A stretch of 64,000 nt of DNA. It comes from Paracoccaceae bacterium. GTDB taxonomy: Bacteria; Pseudomonadota; Alphaproteobacteria; Rhodobacterales; Rhodobacteraceae. Of this stretch, positions 44,537 through 53,334 are shown in pieces. The stretch lies in the NCBI GenBank assembly GCA_902602765.1, contig CACKSH010000002.1:1-64000 (forward strand), in the 5' to 3' direction. Every line of letters starts with the position of its first letter. Positions within the stretch are counted from its first letter, which is position 1. The notes beneath the pieces are model-generated. The model was not told the DNA's origin. It saw only the letters and a program-made list of their open reading frames with translations, and made no database searches. Position numbers and translations under genes: made by a program.

Positions 44537-45580
44537 TTATTCAGCGGCTAATGTTGGCTCGGATGAAAAGTGAGGCATGACATCTTGGGCAAACTGTTCA
44601 ATCGCCTCGAGCGTTTCACTAGCCTCAAGCCCAAAATTTAGATTTAAAATCACGCGATCAATGCCCAATTCTGCATAAGGCACCAATTTATCTATCACTT
44701 CTTCAGATGTACCGATTAAAAGGCTGGCGCCTAATTCTTCGATTGGGGTCTTACAGGGCAAAGGTTTAATCATGCCATTTTCGACAATACCAGGGCCGTC
44801 TGCGTAAACATTGTTGAAGCGGCCATAATAATGATGGGCGACCTTAACCTTACGTTGTTTTTCTTTTTGACTGCTGGCCATATGGGCAACACGAGAGAGA
44901 GTCAGCGTCACTTCCCCATCTTTCGCCCCCATCTCATCTTTTGCTTTATTGAAAGCGTTGACCTGATCAAGCAGCAATTGATTATTGCCAGATAAAGGCG
45001 TGGTTTGAATATGAAAGCCGCGCTTGGTGCAATGATAAATGCCTTCAGGGTTCATCACTGCCATCATCATCGGCGGTCCACCTGGGCGAACAGGGCGCGG
45101 CATGATAGTTAAAGGATCAAATTGATAGTATTTCCCGTTCCAGGAAACTTCTTCTTGAGTTAATAACGCCCGCAAGACTTCCAGAGATTCATTAAAGCGA
45201 TCTTGGGTTTCCTCCATCGGTACGCCAAAGCGTTCCATCTCATAGGGAAAGGCACCGCGTCCAACACCAAGCAATAAACGGCCTTCTGTGAATATATCAG
45301 CAACCACAACCTCACCTGCATAAATACGCATATCATGTAGTGGCAACACCACAATTGAGGTCATGATATTGAGCTGGTTGGTCATCGCAGCAATTTTAAC
45401 CGCAAACTGCAATGGCGCCGGCATCATTAGGCAATTCATTAAATGATGTTCTGTTATGGAAACAGCGTCAAAGCCAAGGCGATCTGCCAAAACAGCCTGA
45501 TCAAGCATATCCTGATAAACGCGATCACCACCGTAATCCTTGCTGGGGTAATCGGCCGATAATTGAATACTAAACTTCAT
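44537..45580 (-). CDS. LLM-class flavin-dependent monooxygenase
   Basis: About 347 residues from ATG 45580, which has GAGGG at 6 nt; ATG 45598 lies upstream in a weaker context. A bacterial-luciferase-type TIM barrel: MKFSIQLSADYPSKDYGG, LGFDAVSITEHHLMNCLMMPAPLQFA, TSIVVLPLHDMRIYAGEVVVADIFTEGRLLLGVGRGAFPYEMERFG, and ASLLIGTSEEVIDKLVPYAELGIDRVILNLNFG. Such enzymes use FMNH2 and oxygen to oxidise aldehydes, alkanesulfonates, nitriloacetate-like compounds or ketones. First gene of the three-gene operon with tautomerase and hydrolase; no flavin reductase is adjacent. Confidence 0.87.
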   Translation of the reverse strand: MKFSIQLSADYPSKDYGGDRVYQDMLDQAVLADRLGFDAVSITEHHLMNCLMMPAPLQFAVKIAAMTNQLNIMTSIVVLPLHDMRIYAGEVVVADIFTEGRLLLGVGRGAFPYEMERFGVPMEETQDRFNESLEVLRALLTQEEVSWNGKYYQFDPLTIMPRPVRPGGPPMMMAVMNPEGIYHCTKRGFHIQTTPLSGNNQLLLDQVNAFNKAKDEMGAKDGEVTLTLSRVAHMASSQKEKQRKVKVAHHYYGRFNNVYADGPGIVENGMIKPLPCKTPIEELGASLLIGTSEEVIDKLVPYAELGIDRVILNLNFGLEASETLEAIEQFAQDVMPHFSSEPTLAAE

Positions 45581-45797
45581 GATACCCTCATCATGCATAA
45601 ATAACTGAAAAAGAAAATATTTTGATCATTCTGTCAATTTATAAATACCGCTAGTTTTTTTGGTTTTTCTAACATTGCCCATGCCTTTCAATTTTATCAA
45701 TAGAGTAAATATACCTAAAAAGCCTGATAGATCTTCGGTTTTCAGATCTTGCAACCAGCCCCAGTAACTTTAGTTTGAGGTCCGCATAGCTGGCAGG

Positions 45798-47468
45798 TTA
45801 CTCAACCGTGCGCGTCGCGGCCTGCGCGCAGAAACACGAGGCCGCAATGGGCCCATCGGAGCGCGCCTGCGCCAGATCCAGCCTCTGGCGAACCTGGACG
45901 ATCTCGACAGTTTCGCCGCGCGCCTTTAGGCAGTCATGCAGACCCTTCAACGCCCAGACGTTATCCGGGTGTACAGTTGCGCGTGCAAGTTGACCGCCAA
46001 GGCCAAGATCCTCGCGGAACACCATCTCGGCCTCGTCCGTGTGACCCTGTTCCAACAGCAGTGCGCCAAGTGCATGACGGACCGGCTGCATCCAGCCCCA
46101 AGGCTCGTCATAGGGCAGGCCGTCCTCTAAGCTGATGGCCCGACGCAAGGCAACATAGGCCTCGTCGTACTTTGCCTGACGATAGAGGATCTCGCCGCGC
46201 ACCATCTCTGACCCGATAGCCAGAAGATCCACCACTTTGTTGTTGTGCAATGTACGGCTTTCCGGCACGCGTTCGATTGCGACGTGATAAAGTGACTCCT
46301 CTGCCAGTGCAGCATCCACCTCACCAAGGGCAGCATGACCAATAGCGCGGGCATAATGAACGTGTGCCGCCTTCGTGCAGTACAGGTCCGGATCATCGGG
46401 CAATTCCAGCTGGGTCGCTTCCCGCCAGCGACCGAAGCGGACAAGAACATGTGGACCAAAACTCAAGTAGCTTTCGAAGTAATCCGCCATCGGTGGACTT
46501 TCCCTGCGCAACATCTCCTCTGGAGTGGTCTGTGCCATCCCCTGTACAGCACGCATGGCCGGCTCAAACTGGCCCAAAAACATCGCACCGTAGATCACGA
46601 AATGGTAATTGTGCTGCCGGTAGCCCGTATAGATGTTGAACGCGCCCCGCTTCTCATAGAACTTTAGGTCGGCCTCTACCGCCGCCTCATTCCAGTCCAC
46701 CACGTTCTGGTAATGCCCGCACAAAATGTCGATGTGCGTTGGCATGTGAATAAGGTGCCCGGCATCGGGCACCAGCCGGCGCAACGCATCACCAGCCTTC
46801 AGCGCCTTTTCCGGAAAGGGAGACATTTCCATAAGGTGAACGTAGAGATGCAGCAGGCCAGGATGATGCATGGCTGACGGATCGCCTTCCAGCGCCTCTT
46901 CCAAAACCGTTTGCGCTTCGACCGTCCGCGCTCCCTCGGCAGGTTGACCACTGGCCAGATCCCACATTTTCCAAGGCGTCAGGTTCAAAAGCGACTCGGC
47001 AAAGACCGTACGCACCTCGTGGCTTTCCGAATGGGAGGCAAACACGTCGCGCATGGCATCCGCGAAATCGGTATTCCATGCTTTCATCGCTTCAGGGTCC
47101 AGAGGGTCTGGCTGAGGGTGACGCGCGGGCAGAGCGTGGATCAGTGCGGCCTCCCATCCTGTAACACCATCAATCAGATCAAGCGCCTTGCACGCATGAG
47201 CATACCCGGCCCATGCGGCTGCCGCACGGCCGGCATAATCGAACAGATCCCATGGCATGTTGTAATTTGGCCCTGAAGCGTATCCTGCCCCCCAATGGGC
47301 CATGGCACATTTCGGATCGGCATCAATGGCGCGTTCAAAACATTTGACGGCCTCTTCGTGGTTATAGCCGTATGTCCATAAAATCCCTCGGTCGAACCAT
47401 GTCTGGGCCTCGGTCGACTGCGTTGTAATCGGAAGGCTGTACCCGCCCAGATCGAAATACGTATCCAT
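45798..47468 (-). CDS. Tetratricopeptide-repeat protein, GC-rich, likely transferred
   Basis: About 556 residues from ATG 47468 (MDTYFDLGGYSLPIT), preceded by GGGG at 5 nt; the upstream ATG at 47534 has no such site. TPR-like helical repeats are seen: TWFDRGILWTYGYNHEEAVKCFERAIDADPKCAMAHWGAGYA near residues 25-66, AVEADLKFYEKRGAFNIYTGYRQHNYHFVIYGAMFLGQF near 280, and VRHALGALLLEQGHTDEAEMVFREDL near 490. Base composition is clearly GC-richer than the preceding genes. No catalytic motif is seen and no signal peptide. It lies at the start of the accretion zone next to tRNA-derived repeats. Function unknown; scaffold for protein binding is the usual TPR role. Confidence 0.75.
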   Translation of the reverse strand: MDTYFDLGGYSLPITTQSTEAQTWFDRGILWTYGYNHEEAVKCFERAIDADPKCAMAHWGAGYASGPNYNMPWDLFDYAGRAAAAWAGYAHACKALDLIDGVTGWEAALIHALPARHPQPDPLDPEAMKAWNTDFADAMRDVFASHSESHEVRTVFAESLLNLTPWKMWDLASGQPAEGARTVEAQTVLEEALEGDPSAMHHPGLLHLYVHLMEMSPFPEKALKAGDALRRLVPDAGHLIHMPTHIDILCGHYQNVVDWNEAAVEADLKFYEKRGAFNIYTGYRQHNYHFVIYGAMFLGQFEPAMRAVQGMAQTTPEEMLRRESPPMADYFESYLSFGPHVLVRFGRWREATQLELPDDPDLYCTKAAHVHYARAIGHAALGEVDAALAEESLYHVAIERVPESRTLHNNKVVDLLAIGSEMVRGEILYRQAKYDEAYVALRRAISLEDGLPYDEPWGWMQPVRHALGALLLEQGHTDEAEMVFREDLGLGGQLARATVHPDNVWALKGLHDCLKARGETVEIVQVRQRLDLAQARSDGPIAASCFCAQAATRTVE

Positions 47469-47627
47469 TGCATCCCCTACCGGCCCCATTGGGAGCGATC
47501 GAAATTTCATTATAAAGCAAAAAACTTTCCCCAAGCAGAAAGTATTTTACAGAGGTTTCGCACACCGATCAACTGTTATCAACACATCCAATCAGGTTGA
47601 AACGATACAATCTAGCCTTGGTAACCA

Positions 47628-47749
47628 GGTCACAAATTGGTAACACGCTGGTCACATACTCTTTGATAAGTACACATGATATGGCGTCTTCTAAATCCAC
47701 CATAAATTAGGTGTGATATATAAACTAAGTCTATTTCATTGAGAACTTT
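47628..47749. repeat. Element-end repeat, decayed copy (pairs with 53213-53334)
   Basis: This 122-bp block aligns base for base, without net gaps, to 53213-53334. It begins with three degenerate 11-bp units (GGTCACAAATT, GGTAACACGCT, GGTCACATACT) and ends directly at the tRNA-Met 3'-end remnant, as the other copy does. Shared inner words include ACATGATAT and ATTAGGTGTGAT. It looks like the right end of an old integrated element. Confidence 0.75.
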
Positions 47750-47801
47750 TGGTAGCGGAGAAGGGACTTGAACCCCCAACACGCCGATTATGCTTCCGCT
47801 G
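47750..47801 (-). repeat. Decayed tRNA-Met 3'-end copy (old att site)
   Basis: A 52-bp match to the 3' half of the tRNA-Met at 62452-62528 with a few substitutions (AGAAGGG for AGGAGGG, CCCAAC for CCCGAC, TGCTTC for TGATTC). It includes the encoded CCA and the T-arm. It overlaps the last few codons of the FAD oxidoreductase. It marks an older integration event at the same tRNA. Confidence 0.75.
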
Positions 47802-48744
47802 ACAAGGACGAGTCCAAGGTGCGCAGGACATTGGCCGCGATGTCTACACCCGATCGCCAAGCATCTTGCACTTTGGCACCACGACACCAGTCACCGCCTG
47901 CCCAAAGCATTCCATCTTTTAGAAATGACCTACCTAGGGGTGTCTCCACCAGTCCATAGCGCCAAACTTGCAAGCCCGCGTGGCAAAGTTTGGCAGAAAC
48001 GACGCCTAGTTCGGAACAAAGCAGGTCAACCATTCGCCTTTTGGTCTCTGACCGATCAGCATCAATATTTGCGGCACTCCAGTCGGGGTTTGCCTGAGCA
48101 ACCCATGTTTGATACGCCGTAGACCGACCCGGTTTTGTATCGTTTTGCGCAATCCAGGTTAGCAAAGCGTTCGCATCACGTCGTGTCAAAAAGGGCGCAG
48201 GTGTGTCGCGGTTGAAAGCAGCCATCAAGGTCAAGCAAGGACGCATTACAACATCTGAAGACCGCTGAACGAGCGGGTGTGTCTCGCCCAAAATAGATGC
48301 AAGTTGGGGTGCCGGGACTGTGATGATCACATGCGAGGCCGCTGTTTTGCCAGCGTCTGTCTCAATCTGAAAAAGACCGCAGCGCGCCCTTACCGTCGTC
48401 ACGCGTGTGTTCAAAGTAACGTCTAGACCATTCGCTAAGGCCCTCGGTAACGCCGCCATGCCAGGCACACCAACGATGCGGCTGGTTCCATCTCCCAGGT
48501 GCCACGCATCCACAGCTCCCTTTCCTAGCGCCGCGGGAGCAGCGGCGTCCTCACTTCGATCAAGGTATTGAGCACCATGGTCGAACGTAATGGTCTTGCC
48601 AGCGACAGTCGTCCGTCTTGTTGCCATACGCCCACCAATACCACGCCCCTTGTCGATCAAACGTACAGGTACACCTTCCGCTTGTAGTGCTCTAGCGCAG
48701 GCAATCCCTGACATGCCTGCGCCGATAACAACGACGTCACTCAT
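47788..48744 (-). CDS. FAD/NAD(P)-dependent oxidoreductase, renalase-like
   Basis: About 318 residues from ATG 48744 (MSDVVVIGAGMSGIACARALQAEG), which starts exactly at the dinucleotide fold and overlaps the preceding gene's stop. GRGIGGRMATRR follows near residue 33 as the second FAD contact, and the C-terminal GMLWAGGDWCRGAKVQDAWRSGVDIA binds the FAD pyrophosphate. This is the renalase/amine-oxidase-like group. The last residues come from tRNA-derived att sequence (47750-47801), so the C-terminus may have been altered by integration. GC-rich. Coupled to a photolyase-like gene, so a light or redox role is possible; substrate unknown. Confidence 0.82.
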   Translation of the reverse strand: MSDVVVIGAGMSGIACARALQAEGVPVRLIDKGRGIGGRMATRRTTVAGKTITFDHGAQYLDRSEDAAAPAALGKGAVDAWHLGDGTSRIVGVPGMAALPRALANGLDVTLNTRVTTVRARCGLFQIETDAGKTAASHVIITVPAPQLASILGETHPLVQRSSDVVMRPCLTLMAAFNRDTPAPFLTRRDANALLTWIAQNDTKPGRSTAYQTWVAQANPDWSAANIDADRSETKRRMVDLLCSELGVVSAKLCHAGLQVWRYGLVETPLGRSFLKDGMLWAGGDWCRGAKVQDAWRSGVDIAANVLRTLDSSLSAEA

Positions 48745-49979
48745 GTCAACCCAATGTCTTGGAGAATAGAGGGGATCTGTTTTCTCACCTTTAAAAACCC
48801 AGCAGTAGCATGGGGCCAAATTGCGCTATCCCAGTCCCTGCGCCATTCAACCAAGTTTATTCCAGCTTCATCTAAGTCTCGCTTTGCGTCGAGTATCCAA
48901 TCCCTTGTTGGACCGGTAGGAATGTATGGGGTTGCAATTTGTGTAGCGCCTGCTCGAGAGGCCCAGCGACCTAAATCACTGGGCACGCCCGCCCTAAACT
49001 CTGTTGTTTTCAGACCGGTCCGCAATGCAGTGTCCCGCAGCGCACCCTGTTCAAATTCCTCGATCAGTTGGGCAACAGGCCGTGGCGACCGCAGGTGGCT
49101 CGTTGCAAGCGTTGCACATCCGACAAAATTCAATGAGCCTAGGTCAAAATCTTCTGGTCGGCAGTCTTCCTCAGTGACAAGAAGGACCGTCGGACGGTTT
49201 GGATCGGGGGCGTGCGGTTTTCGGATTGGCATTACGCTTGGCAGGCCTTCAGGTTCTTCACTTTCAAGACCTGCGACGACTTCAGCAAGCTCTCCTGGGC
49301 GCGGATTAAAACGGTTGTTGGTGAACTTCGCGATATTCCAGCCTTGGGCGTGATAGGGTTTACCGCGTGTGTGCAGGCCGGCCACCCAGCGCCATCCCAG
49401 CGTATTTGATGCAGCATCGCCGTCGAGGAGATGTGTGAAAAAGAAGTCCGCACCCAACCGCCATGGTAGTTCAAGCGTGAAGATCCAAATTGAGGCAAAC
49501 CACATTCGGGCATGGTTATGAAGGTAACCAGTCTCAACCAATTCTTCAGCCCAGCTGTCAAAATAATTGAGGCCTGATTGTCCTGCTTCGGCAGCTTCTA
49601 CACGCCTGCGAAGGCTACGATCACGATCCAAGACCGCTAAATCTCTAATCAATCCCTCTCGGTACTGGTCCCATACCACCGGACGCCTTTCCATCCATCC
49701 TTTAAAGTAGGCACGCCAAATAACCTCCTGAATGAACTTCTCCGCTCCCTCAGCTCCATGCTCAAGTACTGCGGTTGCAACTGCATCTTGTTCGAGCACA
49801 AGACGTCGTCTCAGGTATGGAGAGAGCATCGACACATCACGGTGGTTGCTTTCCCCGCGATCATAATTGCGGCCGTTGGTATACCGTTTGCCCATGCGCG
49901 GAGCGAAGTCCTGAAGGATAGCCTCCCCAGTTGCTCGTGTTGAAGCATTTAGTTTTTTGTCGGAATGCTGAAGCAGCAT
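48741..49979 (-). CDS. Photolyase/cryptochrome FAD-domain protein with permuted domain order
   Basis: A 412-residue protein. Residues about 10-245 are the FAD-binding helical domain of photolyases: YTNGRNYDRGESNHRDVSMLSPYLRRRLV, FIQEVIWRAYFKGWMERRP, TGYLHNHARMWFASIWIFTLELPWRLGADFFFTHLLDGDAASNTLGWRWVAGLHT with the N-H-A-R-M-W and D-x-D-x-A-x-N motifs that hold FAD. No N-terminal antenna domain precedes it; instead residues 255-405 (RPTVLLVTEEDCRPEDF, ATQIATPYIPTGPTRDWI) look like an alpha/beta domain placed after it. It may repair DNA or sense light. The gene is GC-rich and is followed by the FAD oxidoreductase gene with a 4-bp overlap. Confidence 0.78.
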   Translation of the reverse strand: MLLQHSDKKLNASTRATGEAILQDFAPRMGKRYTNGRNYDRGESNHRDVSMLSPYLRRRLVLEQDAVATAVLEHGAEGAEKFIQEVIWRAYFKGWMERRPVVWDQYREGLIRDLAVLDRDRSLRRRVEAAEAGQSGLNYFDSWAEELVETGYLHNHARMWFASIWIFTLELPWRLGADFFFTHLLDGDAASNTLGWRWVAGLHTRGKPYHAQGWNIAKFTNNRFNPRPGELAEVVAGLESEEPEGLPSVMPIRKPHAPDPNRPTVLLVTEEDCRPEDFDLGSLNFVGCATLATSHLRSPRPVAQLIEEFEQGALRDTALRTGLKTTEFRAGVPSDLGRWASRAGATQIATPYIPTGPTRDWILDAKRDLDEAGINLVEWRRDWDSAIWPHATAGFLKVRKQIPSILQDIGLT

Positions 49980-50124
49980 GGCTCTTACCTTCTAATTGGT
50001 CACAAAAAGTATGCTGAAATGCTGGTTTGTCAAATTGGAAGGCAGTCAATGAACTGGAGAAAGATGCGACTAATCACCTTTTCGGAGGGTTGACCATCCA
50101 CTAAGATGTTCTAGCTCCACTGCA

Positions 50125-50484
50125 ATGAATGAAACGGACAGTTCACAGGGACCTTCGAGCTTGGAAATGGACGGGAAAAACATGCATGATTTAGTCAACT
50201 CTTACCTTCACCTGACAAAGGAAGTCCTTCCATCTTTGGCGCGAAGTAGCAGACAGGATTGGCCAGTTCGCGAGGATCATTGTTTTCAGCGCATCGTTTT
50301 GGACACAATTTGTAACGGCGTTTGGTATGAACATGTGGATCGTCCCGCTTACAAGAACCTTACACACAACGAAGTGCAACGTGCGGTCGATCTTTGCTAT
50401 GAAATTGCCGAAGGTAATGCTGACCTTCGTCAGCTGAATAACCAGTCACTGATCTGGCGCGGTAAAAGATCAGCGCAGACTTAG
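50125..50484 (+). CDS. Small conserved-looking protein of unknown function
   Basis: A 119-residue product. The central block REDHCFQRIVLDTICNGVWYEHVDRPAYKNLTHNEVQRAVDLCYEIAEGNADLRQLNNQSLIWRGK has the feel of a conserved alphaproteobacterial domain found alone or attached to acetyltransferases, but I cannot assign a family with certainty. No membrane helix or signal peptide. It diverges from the photolyase-like gene (146 bp apart) and may be in the same transferred block. The ATG at 50125 has no strong ribosome-binding site; ATG 50167 or 50182 are alternatives. Confidence 0.55.
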   Translation: MNETDSSQGPSSLEMDGKNMHDLVNSYLHLTKEVLPSLARSSRQDWPVREDHCFQRIVLDTICNGVWYEHVDRPAYKNLTHNEVQRAVDLCYEIAEGNADLRQLNNQSLIWRGKRSAQT

Positions 50485-50573
50485 ACAGCGTTTTAAAAAT
50501 CGTCTGGATGGCAAACTTTATCTATATCCAGCGAATTATATCGATTTACCAAATAACTGAGAGCACTGGTAGT

Positions 50574-50594
50574 TTTGGGTAGCGGTAGAGGGGA
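50574..50594. repeat. Possible fourth, strongly decayed tRNA-Met 3'-end copy
   Basis: GGTAGCGGTAGAGGGGACTGG resembles the tRNA-Met 3' end as written on the plus strand (GGTAGCGGAGGAGGGACTTG), with one inserted T and three substitutions, and sits after a T-run as the other copies do. No similarity extends further. Could be chance. Confidence 0.3.
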
Positions 50595-50609
50595 CTGGTC
50601 TATTACGCC

Positions 50610-51653
50610 TTAGTTGAACTGCCCAATCAAAGTTTCAGCAGTTTTGGAAAGTGTACTATCAGAAAGATCTGACAATTCAATACTATGGACAGTGGTATCT
50701 TTAATATCTGTATATTTTGCATACCGAGGGTCGTAGTGTTTAGTTATAAGACCTATTGCTAATTTCTTCCACTCACCTAATTCCACGTGCCCCAACCATT
50801 CTGTAATCTGTTTACGATTGTGATAAGGAAGTAGCCTATTTATAAGCTCGCATAAGGTAACTTTATCATGTGTAAGATCGGTGTAAGTTTTGCAAAGAAA
50901 ATCGCTACGTGCTTCTAAAGTACTGGTGACTTGGAACCTAGGCGCGGCTCTCATCGAAGCCCATAAAGATGGAGGAATTAATCGCTCCCCGATCTTGCTA
51001 CTCTCTGCTTCAATAAAGGTAATTTTGGCAGGGTTAAGCGATGATAGTTTAGATGAGATACGACTTTCAAACATTTTTTGTGTCGGTTGGTCCAAACAAA
51101 TACCGCCAAATAGTGAACCCCGATGGGTGGCAATTCCCTCCAAGTCAAGGATTTGTGCCCCTTTTGCAGCAAGTTGGTGCAATAATGCGGTCTTAGCGGT
51201 TCCAGTGCTACCTCCGATTAACATCAGGCGATGTAGAAGTGGTCTGTCGTAGAGTGCCTTTACTACCTCGCGGCGATAACTTCGATAACCACCCTCCAGT
51301 AGTTGCACTCGCCAGCCTACTTGCTCGAGGATTGTAGCAAATGCACCAGATCTTTGCCCGCCACGCCAACAATAAATCAGTGGTTGCCAGCCACCATCTT
51401 TGGCCGCGAGAGGGCCTTGGAGGTGATTGGCGGCATTCAAAGCTACTAATGCAGCACCTTTTTTGCGAGCCATAAAAGGGTTTCGTTTGTAAACAGTTCC
51501 TATTTCGGCGCGTTGTGTATCGTCTAACACTGGGAGATTGATCGCACCAGGAATATGGTCGTCGGCGTACTCTGCTGGAGCACGAACGTCGATGATAGTA
51601 TCTGCAGTAAATTCCTTAAGACTTTCTAAAGAGTTGAGGATTACCAGGTTCAT
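50610..51653 (-). CDS. mnmH: tRNA 2-selenouridine synthase
   Basis: A 347-residue MnmH (YbbB/SelU), which replaces sulfur by selenium at the wobble 2-thiouridine of Lys, Glu and Gln tRNAs, using selenophosphate from SelD. The rhodanese domain has TIIDVRAPAEYADDHIPGAINLPV and the catalytic Cys95 in YCWRGGQRSGAF. The P-loop is IGGSTGTAKTALLHQL near residues 146-161, followed by ILDLEGIATHRGSLFGG. Length is standard. It is separated from selD by 15 kb and lies between tRNA-derived repeats, so it may have been brought in or moved with an element. Codon use is like the AT-rich host. Confidence 0.93.
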   Translation of the reverse strand: MNLVILNSLESLKEFTADTIIDVRAPAEYADDHIPGAINLPVLDDTQRAEIGTVYKRNPFMARKKGAALVALNAANHLQGPLAAKDGGWQPLIYCWRGGQRSGAFATILEQVGWRVQLLEGGYRSYRREVVKALYDRPLLHRLMLIGGSTGTAKTALLHQLAAKGAQILDLEGIATHRGSLFGGICLDQPTQKMFESRISSKLSSLNPAKITFIEAESSKIGERLIPPSLWASMRAAPRFQVTSTLEARSDFLCKTYTDLTHDKVTLCELINRLLPYHNRKQITEWLGHVELGEWKKLAIGLITKHYDPRYAKYTDIKDTTVHSIELSDLSDSTLSKTAETLIGQFN

Positions 51654-52176
51654 GCCATTCCTATGTTCATTAGCAGTATTGGTTACCTTGTTTCTGGAGA
51701 TGAGCCAAGTAGATTACGATATATGAGGACTCAGTTAATTAAATGTATTTCTGGTTGTTTCAAGCGAATAGGGTCAGGACGTGTTTACAAATTTTAATAT
51801 GGACCACCTAATTTAGATTTAATCATGCTGGATAGCGACATTTTGGACCCTTGTTTTATGCCTCTGCACGATGAGCTGTTTTTATAAAGCCATCCCTCAA
51901 TTATTTGCTAAAGTACCTCCGCCCTAAACAAAACCATCCCACAATTGATCTATAACTTTGGCTCTAAAGGGCCGAGGCCCAAGTCGCCCCTAGATATTGG
52001 GACCCCGGTCCTTGGTCCTGCGCCTCTATGCTTTCCGTCAGTACCGCGTTTGCCATTGCGTCAAATTCTTTGCAGTTGTGCAGCCGGAATATTCATTGTC
52101 TATACTATTGTTAAAACAGATCCTATACGGACGTTTGCAAAAAAGCCGTCAATCTGGTGGCATTAGGAAGGAAAGA
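51654..52176. other. Intergenic region mnmH / Gfo-Idh gene
   Basis: About 520 bp with no supported gene. The plus-strand frame of the oxidoreductase stays open upstream to 51997, but that part (residues such as YAFRQYRVCHCVKF) is not like the family and is better read as non-coding. AGGAAGGAAAG just before 52177 gives the ribosome-binding site. No tRNA, repeat or clear operator was seen. Confidence 0.4.
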
Positions 52177-53148
52177 GTGTTGGCTATCAAGACAGCAATT
52201 ATTGGCTTGGGTATCATGGGTCAACGAATGCTTAAGCAAATGACTCTTCATCCTGAATTTATGGTCGACACGATCTGGGACCCAAATTCTGCCGCCTGTC
52301 AAAACGCGCAAAAACTGGCACCCGATGCTCTGATAGCCTCTAATGCCGAAGCGGCGTTCAGCAATGTTGATTTGGTATATCTTGCCTGCCCTCCTGCGCC
52401 ACGCAAAGCTTATGCTCTGGCGGCATCAGCGCAGGGCAAAGCCGTTTTTCTAGAGAAACCGTTGGGCGTAGATGTAGCTGAAAGCTGTATATTGGTGCGT
52501 GAATTAACGGCTGCTGGCGTGCCGAGCGCAGTGAACTTTACCCAAGCGGCTGGGCGAGCGCTCACGGATGTTTCAGCAGGGTCTAAAGTTGGTGCATTGG
52601 GTGATTTGATAGGCGTCGACATTATCGTGACCTATCCGCATTGGCCGCGCGCATGGCAACAGACGGCAGACTGGTTACGGTTTCGCGATGAGGGCGGAAT
52701 GACTCGCGAAGTGATTTCACATTTTCTATTTTTGAGCGAACGTATCTTAGGGCCGCTTGAATTAGTCTGGGCAGAGCCAGAATATCCTGCGCAAGGGGAT
52801 TTGTGCGAAACCCATGTTGCCGCGCGGTTGGAAAATGGTGCGGGCCTACCCGTGACGATCATGGGCAGTGTTGGTGGCGCGCAGCCTGATCGCCAAGAGG
52901 TCACGATAAAGGGCTCCAAAACGAGCCGAAGGATTTCAGAATTTGTCATCGACACCGTGTCATCGGGCGGTCGATTTGAACCCTCGTCCTCAGACCCGAC
53001 GGATACGCGCGCGACAGGGTTGCAGGCGCAATTGGATGACTTTGTTCTTTTGATGAATGGCAAACCGAACCGCCTCGCCACGATACAAGAGGCGCTTCGT
53101 GTGCAAATCTTGATCGAGGGCATTTTGTCAGGCCAGCGCGCGAAGTGA
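52177..53148 (+). CDS. Gfo/Idh/MocA-family NAD(P)-dependent oxidoreductase
   Basis: About 323 residues from GTG 52177, directly after AGGAAGGAAAG. The Rossmann motif is TAIIGLGIMGQRMLKQM, and the conserved EKP motif (AVFLEKPLGVDVAES) near residue 90 carries the catalytic lysine of the family. The C-terminal sheet domain includes GGMTREVISHFLFLSERILGP, where the His is the usual catalytic partner. Such enzymes oxidise or reduce sugars, inositols or amino-sugar derivatives. GC-rich compared with mnmH. It lies just left of the element-end repeat at 53213 and is probably cargo of an older island. Substrate unknown. Confidence 0.87.
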   Translation: MLAIKTAIIGLGIMGQRMLKQMTLHPEFMVDTIWDPNSAACQNAQKLAPDALIASNAEAAFSNVDLVYLACPPAPRKAYALAASAQGKAVFLEKPLGVDVAESCILVRELTAAGVPSAVNFTQAAGRALTDVSAGSKVGALGDLIGVDIIVTYPHWPRAWQQTADWLRFRDEGGMTREVISHFLFLSERILGPLELVWAEPEYPAQGDLCETHVAARLENGAGLPVTIMGSVGGAQPDRQEVTIKGSKTSRRISEFVIDTVSSGGRFEPSSSDPTDTRATGLQAQLDDFVLLMNGKPNRLATIQEALRVQILIEGILSGQRAK

Positions 53149-53212
53149 TCAATATCTTAACGGAGGCATACTATTACACAGAACATGCTAAGCGCATCGT
53201 CCACACATTCAC

Positions 53213-53334
53213 GGTCACACGCTGGTCACACGCTGGTCACACACACTTTGACAAACAAACATGATATAGCATATTCTAAATTTACCATTAATTAGGTGTG
53301 ATTAATAAATTTGGTCTATTTCTTTGGCATTTTT
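53213..53334. repeat. Element-end repeat with three tandem 11-bp units
   Basis: Three head-to-tail copies of GGTCACACGCT (the third reads GGTCACACACA) start at 53213, 53224 and 53235, followed by sequence ending at the tRNA-Met 3'-end copy. The block of 122 bp matches 47628-47749. The core word GTCAC also occurs in the arm repeats of the newer island (TTGTCACTT, TTGTCACTC). It is likely a recombinase or excisionase binding array. Confidence 0.75.

Noticed and set aside
51997-52176. N-terminal extension of the Gfo/Idh oxidoreductase
   Set aside because: The extra 60 residues are unlike the family, and a strong ribosome-binding site precedes GTG 52177, where the Rossmann fold begins.
53213-53245. 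Tandem 11-bp repeats as a CRISPR array
   Set aside because: Units are too short, directly abutting, without spacers, and no cas genes are present.
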